64,000 bases of DNA from Myotis daubentonii. Its lineage: Eukaryota; Chordata; Mammalia; Chiroptera; Vespertilionidae. Below the pieces are notes generated by a model that saw only the letters and a program-made list of their open reading frames with translations, was not told the origin of the DNA and made no database searches. This document shows positions 1 to 11,523 of the stretch, piece by piece. Where the stretch lies: contig NC_081840.1 of NCBI RefSeq assembly GCF_963259705.1, positions 151,464,282 through 151,528,281 of the forward strand, given 5' to 3'. The stretch's first letter is position 1; each line of letters opens with the position of its first letter. The translations under genes and the position numbers were made by a program.

Positions 1-1299
1 CACTTACTCATCTTTTCCTGGCTTCCACCTTGCTGTTGAGAAATCCAATACATTTTGGTTTATGACTTCTCCCCACCACCAAGGAAGCCTGGGAGCTCTT
101 CTTTTTCATACTGATGTTCTGACATTCTAAGTTGGTGTGCTTTGTGCCTTCTTCCATTCACAAGCTGGGCCCTTGACAGGCTCTTTCTCTCTGCAAATGC
201 ATATTTTCAGTGCTAGGTACTTTTCTTGAATTTTCCTTGGATAAATCTCCCCCCTCCAAATTCTTTTCTGAAGCTTTTATTATTCAGATATTGTATCACA
301 TCAAGTTTTCTCCTCTGGTCTCTGATTGTGTGTTTCTTGTATTTTTTATTATTCTCTAGGGGAGATTGCCTTAACTTTATTATGTTTAAAATTTTCCTGA
401 CTATTCTTGTTTATAGTATCCTATTTATGGTTTCATAGATGCAATATTTTTTCTTATATCTTTACTGTTTCTGTTTTATTTGAGTACTCCTCCCTTTTTT
501 GTTTGCTGATATCACCTCTCTTTTATTGAGAAGCTGTTTTCAAATGTCTGATGCACCTTGTCTGTCTGTGCATATTTGAGTGTCTGCACACTGAAAAACT
601 AATTGAAAATTCTGTGTATAGACTTTACTGTAGGGATTTCAGGAGGCCATTTGGCTGTTTTGTGGTTGGTTGGTTGTTTTTAGGTTCCCTCAAATGTCAG
701 TGTCTAAAGGTCCTTTCTCTGGGATAATTTAATTTCTCCAGAAAGGTTTCATTTGGTCTCTTGCCTGAGCCTACGGTTAGGCCCCCAGAATTTGTCAGAA
801 CAAAGGGATTACCAGCTTTTTACAACTTATGTTGTAGCTTTACCTAACCCCTGTTCTAGTCTATTTATCACCAGTAGTCTTCTCTGTTGGTGGGTCCAGT
901 CTCTCTGGCTCAGCTTATTGGTAGCTTGTATCTCCTGTTCCCTCAGGGCTAAGAATGGGTAGCTGTCTGACGGAACCTGATGGCACTGCAGATCCAGGAC
1001 ACTAATTGCTTATTGAGGCTATTAAATTATAACCTTTATTCAACATATCTAATTACTCCTGTATCTGGTGCATCCTGTTCCAAAATCTTTCTCAAGTTCT
1101 GTGCAAGTAGCTTGCTTTTCCGTATATAAATTTGATTTTCCTTTGTTTGGCCAAAACATCTAAAATTCCTATATCCATCTATTATCTTCATTTTTGGTAG
1201 AGTATTTCTTTTTAAAAATCAAAGAAGTTTTTGTTTGTTACTTTTTTAGAGAAGGAGGTAGCAAGGTTTTTACTCTGTCATCAGGATAACCTTCAATTA

Positions 1300-1600
1300 G
1301 ATTATGTTACTCCTCCTACCCCACTGAAGTTTAAAATTCTCTCACTTGCTGCCTGTTGAAATTATGAGGAAATATAAGGCAATTACTCTGGCCTTTGGAT
1401 TCTGCCTGGCCTGATCATAATTTACCTCTTTGCCCCTTATCACACTACAGCTGTCCTTACTCTCTACATTCCAGCCAGTGTCCTGTCTGCCCCTTAAACC
1501 AAGCTCTTTCTTACTGTGGCCTTTTGCATGGCTAGGTCTTTTTCATCGTTCAAGTCTTAACTCAATAGGATTTCCTTAACTTTTTGTGATAGGATCAGTT
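1300..1600 (-). repeat. L2-like LINE fragment
   Basis: The stretch from ctctcacttgctgcc through ctggcctgatc to catggctaggtctttttcatc resembles the 3' part of L2 read in antisense. It is diverged and has no open frame. Confidence 0.5.
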
Positions 1601-1984
1601 AGATTTTTTTGGGATAACATGGGAACTCCATGTATCAGTGACTAAAAGGAGCAGTGACTTGCTCATTGATATATGTCCCTTATGGATGGGCTAGGACCTA
1701 GGATGACAGCCACCATCTGCAGCATCCCCATTACCTATGGCATAAATAAAAAGAAAGCAGACCAAATCATAAAGTTTCTAAATATTCCAAAATAGAGTGA
1801 TATAAATCCCTTTTCCTCAGATTCCATGTGCCAGGTCTAGTCACATGGCCAAATCTAATTTTAGGGCAATGGGGAAAGTGCAGTCCTGCCAGTGCCTGGA
1901 ACAAGAACTAGAAATATTTGATGAAAAACACTAATGACTACCATAGCAACTTTGACCAACTTAGTGTAAAGTAACTATTAGTTC

Positions 1985-2015
1985 AGGGTCCTCCAGAGAC
2001 TTAGAACCAGTAGTG

Positions 2016-2060
<45 letters not shown>

Positions 2061-2380
2061 TTCCTGTGTGGTTATAGAGGCTAAGAGGTCCCATAATCTG
2101 CAAGCTGGAGACTTGGGAGAGCTAGTGGTGAAGTTCCTGTTCAAGTCTGAAGACTTGAAAGCCAGAGGAACTGATGGTGTAAACCCCAGTCTGAGGTTAG
2201 GAGAAGATGGGATGAGAGGTCCCAGCTCAGTAGTGAGGGGGGAAAATCAGGGCAAATTCCTCCTTCCATGTTTTCTTATATTCAGGCTGTGGGGAAAATC
2301 TAGTTTATTGAATCCACTGATTCAAATATTAATCTCGTCCAGAAACACCCCTACAGGTATTGTTTTCTCATTGTTTTTGT
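1985..2380. repeat. Old interspersed repeat with an embedded (CA)n tract
   Basis: It begins gggtcctccagagac and continues with outer motifs such as ccataatctgcaagctggag and cagaaacacccctac, a common mammalian repeat whose family name I cannot assign with certainty. A CA dinucleotide run lies at about 2018-2060. The open frame through it is incidental. Confidence 0.5.
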
Positions 2381-2683
2381 AGTGCTTCTCTGTTCTTTTC
2401 TTATTCTCTTGTATGGTGATGACTTTGTATAGTTCACAGTCCTTTCTCTACTTGCATATTTCTTGTAGATTTTTGGTTGGTGGTTATCATGTGCTTCATA
2501 CATACCAAGTTATGTTTATACCAGTCTGTTTTAAGTTTATGGTTGCTTAAGTTTAAACACATCCTAAAGTCACTATAATATTTACTGATTCTCTTTATGT
2601 TTTTGTCATTTTTTATTTTTGTGTGTGTTTGTGGGTATCCCTTCATTTTTTGTTGTAATTACATAGTCTTTCTACTTTTGTCT

Positions 2684-3330
2684 TTTTTTTTTTTTTTGGT
2701 CTTTTTCACTTTAATGCTTAAATCTGTCTTTGTTTTTAAAATTGTGACAAATTATAATAAGGCTTAAAGCAATACATTCTTGCAAAAGACTTTCAAAAAA
2801 GATTTTAGATAGATTAGGCATCTCTGGTGTCTCCATTGCCCAAACCTAATCAGAAGCCAGCAGCGTGGAAACCTTGAATGCACTTCTCATGTCAGACTTC
2901 AGGGGATGGCATTGGCAGATAAGTTCCACAGAGGCAAACAAGCCACTGTCCTTGAGCGAAGATGTTCTATTTCCCATCAAGTCTAAAATTACTCTTGTAG
3001 AGCATCTCTAGGGTCTACCATTTCCAGGACCAAAATTTCAATCCGCACTCTAATCACATCAGCAACTTTCTGCTGAGCTCATGCGTTAAATACCCCAACT
3101 ATTTTTGTTTACTGAACATTGTGAAAATATGGATTTATTGGCTCTGATGTAGACAAGCTTGTTTGACTAACAATGAAATAGCAATGCTCTGTAGATTAGT
3201 AAGAATCATTAGACTATTGGACAGGAGGTCAGGCTAGAAGTTTTGATAAATGAGGCATATACAGCTGCCTATTGAAGCTATTTGTATAGATGTTTTTCCC
3301 AGTGATTACTAGAGTTAATATTTTCCGCAA
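2684..3330 (-). pseudogene. Possible unrecognised retrocopy (minus strand)
   Basis: A T-rich tract at about 2684-2697 would be a poly(A) tail on the minus strand. Some 15-20 nt upstream of it on that strand is ATTAAA, the common variant poly(A) signal. The following bases match no repeat or gene I recognise, there is no open frame, and I could not define a 5' end or target-site duplication. Confidence 0.25.
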
Positions 3331-3739
3331 TGTAACTTTTTAAAAATTATTTATTGCTTAAAGTATTACATAAGTCTTCTTTTTCCCCCATTGACCTCTC
3401 CCCAGAACATGTCCACCCAGTCCCCATTTCCCCCAGTCTGTGTCCATTAGTTATGCTCATATGCATGCATACAAGTCCTTTGGCCGATCCCTTACCCTCT
3501 CACCCCCTGCCTTTCCTCATAGGTTGGACAGTCTGTTCATGATTCAATGACTCTGTTTCTATTTTTGTTCATCAGTTTATGTTGTTCATTATATTCTAAT
3601 GAATGAGATCATGTGATAATTATCTTTCTCTGACTGACTTATTTCACTTAGCTTAATGCTCTCCAGTTCCATCCATGCTGTTGCAAAGGGTAAGAATTCC
3701 TTCTTTTTTACAGCAGTGTAGTATTCCATTGTGTAGATG

Positions 3740-5460
3740 TGAGTAGTTTTCTAATCCACTCATCTGCTGGTGGGCACTTAAGCTCTTTCCAAATGTTAGC
3801 TATTGTAAATTGTGCTGCTATGAACATAGGGGTGCATATATCCTTTCTGATTGGTGTTTCTGATTTCCTGGGTTATCTTCCTAGAAGTGGGATTACTGAG
3901 TCAAATGGAAGTTCCATTTTTAGTTTTTTGAGGAAATGCCATACTGTTTTCCACAGTGGCTGCACCAGTCTGCATTCCCACCAACAGTGTTAGAGGGTTC
4001 CTTTTTATCTGCATCCTCGCCAGCACTAGTCCTTTGTTGATTTTTTGATGATAGCCATTCTGGCAGGTGTGAAATGGTACCTCATTGTTGTTTTGATTTG
4101 CATTTCTCGGATGATTAGTGACTTTGAGCATGTTTTCATATGTCTCTTGGCCTTCTGTATGTCCTCTTTCGAAAGGTGTCTGTTTAGGTCCTTTGCTCAT
4201 TTTTTGATTGGATTGTTTATCTTTTTTTTGTTAAGTTGTATGAGTTCCCTATAAATTTGGAGATTAAACCCTTATCGGAAATAACATTGGCAAATATGTT
4301 CTCTCATGCAGTGGGCTTTCTTGTTTTGTTGATAGTTTCTTTTGCTGTGCAGAAGCTTTTTATTTTGATGTAGTCCCACTTGTTTATTTTCTCCTTACTT
4401 TCCATTTTCCTAGGATATGTATCAGTAAAGATATTGCCATCACAAATGTCTGCTATTTTGCTGTCTATGGCTTCTTCTAAGATTTTTATGGTTTCCCATC
4501 TTACATTTAAGTCCTTTATCCATTTTGAATTTATTTTTGTGAATGGTGTAAGTTGGTTTTCTAATTTCATTTTTTTGCATGTATCTGTCCATTTTTCCCA
4601 ACACCATTTATTGAAGAGACTGTCTTGACTCCATTGTATGCTCTTGCCTCCTTTGTCAAATATTAATTGAGCATAATGGCTTGGGTCAATCTCTGGGTTC
4701 TCTGTTGTGTTCCATTGATCTATATGTCTGTTCTTGTGACAGTACCAGGCCGTTTTGAGAACAGTGGCTTTATAGTGTAGCTTGATTTCTGGTATTGTGA
4801 TCCCTCTAACTTTGTCCTTTCTCAAGATTGCTGCAGCTATTCAGGATGTTTTTGTTATTCCAGATGAATTTTTGGAGAGTTTGTTCTAGGTCTTTGAAGT
4901 ATGGCGTTGGTATTTTAATAGGGATTGCATTGAATCTATAGATTGCTTTGGGTAGTATGGACATTTTAACGATGTTGATTCTACCAATCCATGAGCATGA
5001 TATATTCTTCCATTTTTGTCTTCCTCTATCCCTTTTTTCAGTGTCAGTAATTTTCTGAGTACAGGTCCTTTATCTCCTTGGTTAAATTTATTCCTAGGTA
5101 CCTTAATTTTTTGTTGCAATGGTAAATGGGATTTTTTTTTTAGTTTCTCTTTCTGTGAGTTCATTATTGGTGTATAAAAAAGCCATAGATTTCTGGGTGT
5201 TAATTTTGTATCCTGCTACATTGCTGAATTCATTTATTAGTTCTAGTAGTATTTTGATGGAGTCTTTAGGGTTTTCTATGCACAATATCATGTCACCTGT
5301 GAATAATGACAGTTTTACTCCTTTCTTCCAATTTGAATGCCTTTCATTTCTTCTTGTCTGATTGCTATGGCTAGCACTTCGAGTACTATATCGAACAGGA
5401 GTGGTGAAAGTGGGAATCCCTGTCTTATTCCTATTCTTAAGGGAAATGGTTTTAGTTTTT
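3740..5460 (-). pseudogene. L1 ORF2 C-terminal and RT segment (broken)
   Basis: This is the reverse-transcriptase and C-terminal part of L1 ORF2p, which in an active L1 makes cDNA at the nicked target. The longest open piece is 4304-4825 (173 codons) with [22 protein letters not shown] and [23 protein letters not shown] motifs, clearly L1 ORF2. Upstream pieces contain [18 protein letters not shown] at about 5200. The active-site FADD is FTGD. Several frameshifts separate the pieces, and the HAL1 insertion at 5461 interrupts the frame. Confidence 0.85.
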
Positions 5461-5810
5461 TTAAAATTAAATCTTTATTGTTCAGATTATTAACAGTAGT
5501 TCCTCTTTTGTCCCCCCATAGCTCCCCTCCACCTGGTTCCCACCCTACCCTCTGCCCTTACCCCCCCCAACTGTCCTCATCCATAGGTGTGCGATTTTTG
5601 TCCAGTCTCTTCCCACACCCCCCACACCCTTCCCCCCCGCCCCAAGAACAGTCAATCCACTCCCTTTCTATGTCCCTGATTCTATTATATTCACCAGTTT
5701 ATTGTGTTCATCGGTTTATTTATTCACTTGATTTTTAGATTCACTTGTTGATCGATGTGTATTTGTTGTTCATAATTTGTATCTTTACCTTTTTCTTCTT
5801 CTTCCTCTTC

Positions 5811-6675
5811 TTAAAGAATAACTTTCAGCATTTCATATAATACTGGTTTGGTGGTGGTGAGCTCCTTTAGCTTTTTCTTATCTGTGAAACTCTTTATCTG
5901 ACCTTCAATTCTAAATGATAGCTTTGCTGGGTAAAGTAATCTTGGTTGTAGGTTCTTGCTGTTCATCACTTTGAATATTTCCTGCCACTCCCTTCTGGCC
6001 TGCATAGTTTCTGTTGAGAAATCAGCTGACAGTCCTATGAGTAGTACTCCCTTGTAGGTAACTAACTGTTTTTCTCTTGCTGCTTTTAAGATTTTCTCTT
6101 TGTCTTTTGCTCTTGGCATTTTAACTATGATGTGTCTTGGTGTGATCCTCTTTGGATTCCTTTTGTTTGGGGTTCTCTGCACTTCCTGGACTTGTAAGTC
6201 TATTTCTTTCACCAGGTAGGGGAAGTTTTCTGTCATTATTTTTTCAAATAGGTTTTCAATATCTTGCTCTCTCTCCTGGCACCCCCATAATTCGGATGTT
6301 GGTACACTTGAAGTTGTCCCAGAGGCTCCTTACACTATCTTCATATTTTTGGATTCTTTTTACTTTTTGCTTTTCCGGTTGGGTGTTTTTTGCTTCTTCA
6401 TATTTCAAATATTTGATTTGATTCTTGTGATCCTCTAGTCTGCTGTTGGAACTCTGCATAATATTCTTTATTTCAGTCAGTGTATGCTTAATTTCTAGTT
6501 GGTCCTTTTTCATACCCTCGAGGGTCTCACTAGATTTCTTGAGGGTCTCACTAAACTTATCGGTGGTTTCTAGAAAATTCTTGAAAAACCTTATAACCGT
6601 GGTTTTGAACTCTATATCCAGTAGTTTGCATTCCTCCATTTCTGTCATTTGTGACCTGTTTCTTTGTCTCTGCAT
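5811..6675 (-). pseudogene. HAL1 copy 1 ORF1 (frameshifted)
   Basis: This encodes an L1 ORF1p-like RNA-binding chaperone. It starts MQRQRNRSQMTEME at 6675. The first open part (6256-6675) holds the coiled coil and NIRIMGVPG; the second (5811-6236) holds the RRM end and C-terminal domain ([38 protein letters not shown]). They are in different frames: compared with copy 2 at 45823, five bases are missing near 6276. The coiled coil is 14 residues shorter than in copy 2. The frameshift makes the protein non-functional. Confidence 0.88.
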
Positions 6676-7808
6676 TTTTTATACTTCCCTGTGTTGATAG
6701 AGTGGCTTTCTGTGCTAGGTGTCCTATAGGGCCTAGTGGTTCAATCTCCCCAATTACCTGAGGTGGACACCCTTGGTGCACCCCTTTGTGGGCTTTGTGC
6801 ACAGTCTTGTTGTAGTTAAGCCTTGATTGTTGTAGGTATCACTGGGAGGAATTCACCTCCAGGCCAATTGGCTGTGAGAATCAGCTGTTCCTGCAGTGGG
6901 AGAACTTCTGTGCTGGAGACACCCTTCTGGGGCAAGACTTGCTTCAGTGGGGCTTTGGTGCTCACTGAGTCTGCCCCCTGAGTGTGTCCCTTATGAATCT
7001 GAGGAGTTGTAATCTGGATGGTCCCAATCTGACCACTGGGTACACTGGCTCTTGGATCTCTAAGGAGGTGCTAATTTAGCCTCTGCCTGAGGCTACCCAG
7101 CAGGAGCTACTGAGAGATCTGCAGATTCCTCTTCTTTGTTTGGGGTTTGGAGGTGCCCAGATGAGGCCCAGCTGTGAAGCAATGCAAGCAGCTGTGGGGC
7201 CTTGTGCCTTCATTTTGAAGTTCTGTGTCTCTCTGACCCAGCTGCAGATTGTTAGGTAATTTTCAGATTGCAAAGGGCCAGGCCATTCGTATACAAAAGC
7301 CTCTGCGCACAGCTTGGGTGGGGCGGGGTCTCGGGATCAACAGGGCGGAGCAAGCAGCTATGGTTGCTCCTCAGTCCTACCCTAAGAGGCCCCGAGTCTC
7401 AGTGTGCGGGTAATCGCTGCAAGCACCTCTGAGAGAAAGCCGCCCTCGAGTTATGACCGATGCCAGACAGTCCAGTTTCTCCCTGTATGAGTCTGGGTCT
7501 CCAGAGACTCGCCCGGAACTGGAGTCCAGGGCCGTGGGCAGCTTGTGCCTCCCTCCCGATTGAAAAAGACAACCGTGTCCTCAGTTGCCAGCCCTTTCTG
7601 CGTGTGCCTTCGTACCTCTGCACTTTACCTCCGCACCTCCTCTGAGTCTCAGTGTGCTTTTCTCTTTCCTTCTGGTTGTATAATTTCCACTCAGCCAGCC
7701 TTCCTGTGGTTCTGGATGATGTCTGTTTTGTCTTTTAGTTGTGTTTTTGAAGTGGTTGTGCTAGGCAGCAATTTCCGGTGTTTACCTATGCCGCCATCTT
7801 GGTTTCTC
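6676..7808 (-). promoter_or_regulatory. HAL1 copy 1 5'UTR with YY1-like site at its start
   Basis: About 1.1 kb lies upstream of ORF1 on the minus strand, GC-richer than its surroundings. It begins with AAGATGGCGGCATAGG (7785-7800), equivalent in position and sequence to the YY1 site at the 5' end of L1s that fixes the transcription start. Promoter function is inferred from L1 biology. Confidence 0.6.
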
Positions 7809-9097
7809 AATGGTTTTAGTTTTTGTCCATTGAGTTGATGTTGGCTGTAGGTTTGTAATATAAGGCTTTTATTATGTTTAGGTATGATTCCTCTATTCCC
7901 ACTTTGCTGAGAGTCCATATCAGGAAAAGGTGTTGGATTTTTTCAAATGCCTTTTCTGTGTCAATTGATAGGATTGTTTGATTTTTATCTCTTAATTTGT
8001 TTATGTGATGTATCACATTTATTGATTTGCGGATATTGTACCTGCCTGCATCTGTGGAATATATCCCACTTGGTCATGGTGTGTGATCTTTCTAATGTAA
8101 TGCTAGATCCGATTTGCCAGAATTTTGTTGAGCATTTTAGCATCTATGTTCATCAGGGATATTGGCCTATAATTCTCTTTCTTTGTAGTGTCTTTATCTG
8201 GTTTTGGGATTAGGTTAATGCTGGCTTCGTAGAAAGAGCTAGGAAGTGTGCCTTCCTTTTGAATTTTTTGTAATAGTCTGAGAAGGATAGGTTTTAGTTC
8301 TTTGAATGTTTGGTATAATTCCCCTTTGAAGCTGTCTGGCCCCGGGCTTTTGTTTGCTCAGAGTGTTTTGATGACTGCTTCAATTTCCTCCTTAGTTATC
8401 GGCCTGTTGAGATTTTTTGATTCTTCTTGATTAAGTTTTGGAAGGTCATATTTTTCTAGGAATATGTCCATTTCCTGTAGGTTGTTTAGTTCATTTGAAT
8501 AGAGTTGTTCATAGTATTTTTTTTTTATAATCTTTTATATTTCTGTGGGGCCTTTTGTTTATTTCACCTCTTTCATTTCTGATTTTGTTTATTTGGGTCC
8601 CTCTCTCTTTGTTTCTTGTTGAGTCTGGCTAGAGGTTCATCCATATTGTTTATCCTTTCAAAGAACCAGCTCTTGGTTTCATTGATCTTTTGAATTGTTT
8701 TTTTTGGTCTCTATGTCATTTATTTCTGCTCTGATCTTTATTATCTTCTTCCTTCTGCTCATGCTGGGCCTCTCGTCCTCTTTCTAAATCTTTAAGTTGT
8801 AGAGTTAGATGACTTATTACCATTTTTTGTTTTTTTTTTTTAAGTAGGCCTGTAGAGCTATGAACTTCCCTCTCAGGTCTGCTTTCACTGTGTCCCATAG
8901 ATTTTGGATTGTTGTGTTTTCATTGTCATTAGTTTCCAGGATTTTAAAAATTTATTCTTTGATCTCTTTGGTAACCCAATCATTGTTTAATGGCATGCTA
9001 TTCAGCCTTTAAGTGTTTGCATTTTTTTTATTGTTTTTATTGTAGTTGATTTTCAATATTATGCCATTGTTTTCTGAGAAGATGCTTGACATGATTT
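7809..9097 (-). pseudogene. L1 ORF2 middle segment (host L1, broken)
   Basis: This continues the host L1 immediately after the HAL1 duplication. The piece at 7816-8016 reads [29 protein letters not shown], the L1 RT core with the DTEKAFDKIQH motif. The sequence runs to the DCK insertion at about 9097 and resumes at 12631 with the predicted next L1 bases. Confidence 0.85.
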
Positions 9098-9209
9098 TTT
9101 TTTTAGATTTATACTTATTAAGCAAATGTTTAATAAACAAACTGATGTATATCAAATAAAAAATACACAGATACATCATGAAATAGTATACTCATGGTGA
9201 TTATAGATT

Positions 9210-9421
9210 TAAAAAAAATTTTTTTAATTGATTTCAGAGAAGAAAGGAGAGAATGAGAGGGATAGAAACATCGATGAGAGAGTATCATCTGTCGGCTGCC
9301 TCCTGCACACCCCCTACTGGAGATTGAGCTCACAATCCGGGGATGTGCCCTGACTGGGAATCAAACCTTGAACTCCTGGTTCATAGGTTGATGCTCAACC
9401 ACTGAGTCACACCGGCTAGGT
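9210..9421 (-). repeat. Ves SINE
   Basis: tRNA-derived bat SINE in antisense. The A/T-rich tail is on the left, then the TC-rich linker, catcgatgagagag, and the box B-like end caccactgagtcacaccgg. It lies in the DCK pseudogene 3'UTR. Confidence 0.85.
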
Positions 9422-10157
9422 GTGATTACAAATTTAAAATTCAGTTTCCCTTTAAAAGATCAGGACATCTGGAATGTTTAACCCACTAAATTATCTCAAG
9501 AAACAAAACAAAAGAAGACATTTTGAAAAGGAAAATGGTAATTTCAAAATACAAAGTGACTCTTCCCCTCACTTCAAAAACAAAATTTTTCTAAAATGTC
9601 AAGTAGAAAGGGTAAATACATAGAGAAAACACCTCACATTTAACTAAACAAACTTGAAAAAATCTTTAATTATATAGATAATGAAAATGAATCCAAGCAG
9701 ATTTTTTAAAATTACACCCATTTCACCCTTTTTCTTCTTTATTAATATATTTTCCAATATATATTCAAAAGAAATAATGCTTTCAAGATACGTAACATAT
9801 AAAGCAAAGCAAGATCATTTATTATCAGTAATTTCCCTTAAAAAGGGAGAGGGGGGACAGAGGAGCAAAGCCAGCCATGAAGTGAAGAATAATCATAATG
9901 TTCTCAAAGCAGATAGTGTCTGTGTAATAGCAGGCTGCCTAATTAATTCTGACAGGAGCAAAACCAGGATGAGGCAGGAGATAACAGGTGGGACTAAATA
10001 AACTACACTCCTAAGATTATTTACCTTATCTTCAGGTTTTCTTTTGACTTCTTACAAACTATAAAAAGGTAGTAAAAGACTGCTTGGGTTAATAAAGAAT
10101 AAAATGGAAAAATGTATCACTATGTTCCACTAATGTTTTACTTATAAAATGAGAAGA

Positions 10158-10373
10158 GCTCTGGCTGGTGTGGCTCAGTTAGTTGAGCATCGTCCCATGC
10201 ATGAAAGGTCTCTAGAGGTTCAGCTCCTGGTCAGGGCACATGCTCGGGCTGCTAGCCCGATCCCCAGTAGGGGTCATGCGGGAGGCAGCGACTGATGCTT
10301 CTTTCTCACACATCCATGTTTCTCTCTCTCCCTCTCCCTAAAATCAACAAGAAAACATTTTTTTTTTAAAAGA
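10158..10373 (+). repeat. Ves SINE
   Basis: Sense orientation: ggctggtgtggctcagttag, a tRNA-like head, the ccccagtagggg region, a TC-rich linker and an A-rich tail near 10355-10373. It lies in the DCK pseudogene 3'UTR. Confidence 0.85.
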
Positions 10374-10516
10374 GAAGAAACGTAGGGAAATCTTTACTTC
10401 ACCTCAAATGACTTAAAGGTAGTCATAGTTTAAACCAATCTTTTAACTATAATAGTAATATTCCATGTAAAAGAATGGTCTGAAAATCATTTACTCATGT
10501 ACTAAACTTCAGTAAT

Positions 10517-10688
10517 TTTTTTAAATCCTTACCTGAGGACATGCTTAGAGAGAGGAAAGGAGAGAAACATCAATTGGTTGCCTTCTGCACTTGCCCCAAC
10601 TGGGGACTGAACCCACAACCCAGGCATATGCCCTAACAAGGAATTTAAATAGCACAGGATATCATTCAATCAACCTAGCCACCTCACC
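10517..10688 (-). repeat. Diverged Ves-type SINE
   Basis: Antisense, with tttttttaaatccttacctg, then gagagaaacatcaattggttgcc and actgaacccacaaccc. It is more diverged than its neighbours and appears to belong to an older subfamily. Confidence 0.7.
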
Positions 10689-10715
10689 GGGTCTTCACTT
10701 ATAAGTTATTATTAT

Positions 10716-10932
10716 TTTTTAAATATATTTTTATTGATTTCCGAGAGGAAGGGAGAGGAAGAGAGAGAGAAAAACATCAATGATGAGAGAAAATCATTGA
10801 TCGCCTGCCTCCTGCATGCCCCCTATTGGGGATTGAGCCCACAACCTGGGCATGTGCCCTTGACTGGAATCGAACCTGGGATCCTTCAGTCTGCAGGCCA
10901 CTCTCTCCACTGAGCCAAACCAGGGAGGGCAC
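10716..10932 (-). repeat. Ves SINE
   Basis: Antisense copy ending ccactgagccaaaccaggg with the tail at 10716-10735; the linker is a GAGA-rich run. It lies in the DCK pseudogene 3'UTR. Confidence 0.85.
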
Positions 10933-11483
10933 TTATAAGTTATATTTTAAGAGACATTTCCTCTTTAATCATCCAAAATCTCATGCAAAAAGATGAAGTC
11001 TCACCCATAGTACAGATGTATGCCATTACAAACTGGGAACATAGTCTAACTTGCTCCTCTATGAATGTATTATAGACACACTAATAAATATCAATGAATT
11101 GATTAAATATTACATTTGATCTTCCACATAAATTGAAGTAGAAGGGGAGGCAATGGATCAAAGTACTTAAAATAAAACAATTATTTTTCTAGCGATTCCT
11201 TACATTCCATTTTCAACTTTTTGCTCTAATTTACACTGGACACGTTACCATTTTCTATGAAACAAAGTTTCCAGTTAAGAAATCCAGTTAAGAAACTAGT
11301 CAACAGTGAGATGAGAAGCACCAGGAAAAAAGCCAACCTGCTGAGGAGGATAACAGGGGAAAGACAGAGGAGGGTGGGTCCTTTGTGATATAGGACCTTT
11401 AGCCACTATAGTGATTCTGGAACCATTTACCTCCAGACTTCTTGTCATGAGGGATAATTAAATGTCTGATTTTTATACGAAGA

Positions 11484-11523
11484 AAGGAAGGGAGGGAGGG
11501 AAGGAGGGAGGGAAGAGAGAGAG
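11484..11523. repeat. (GGAA/GGGA)n simple repeat
   Basis: Purine-only tetranucleotide-type run of about 40 bp in the DCK pseudogene 3'UTR. Confidence 0.85.

Larger units (their letters stand above)
1..3335. other. Upstream intron or flank: mostly unrecognised
   Basis: There is no convincing coding sequence; the short open frames are unrelated to any protein I know. The stretch holds an L2-like fragment, a CA microsatellite inside an old interspersed repeat, and one poly-T tract that may mark a retrocopy. By position relative to ZMYND11 it is probably 5'UTR intron, but no upstream exon is visible. Confidence 0.5.
5461..7808 (-). mobile_element. HAL1 (half-L1) copy 1: 5'UTR-ORF1-3'UTR with no ORF2
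   Basis: A 2348-bp insertion is flanked by a perfect 16-bp target-site duplication, aatggttttagttttt, at 5445-5460 and 7809-7824; outside these the host L1 ORF2 continues without loss. On the minus strand the element starts with an L1-type 5' end carrying a YY1-like AAGATGGCGG (7791-7800), then a GC-richer 5'UTR, an ORF1 (5811-6675), a 3'UTR (5461-5810), AATAAAG and a short A-tail. No ORF2 sequence is present between ORF1 and the 3'UTR. This matches the HAL1 class, non-autonomous L1 derivatives that must borrow ORF2p. The clean duplication shows it moved as a unit rather than arising by deletion in place. Confidence 0.9.

Noticed and set aside
2068..2382. 104-codon open frame
   Set aside because: It lies in a known type of interspersed repeat next to a CA tract and matches no protein.
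5511..5738. Proline/serine-rich open frame
   Set aside because: It is the C-rich HAL1 3'UTR read in the wrong strand.
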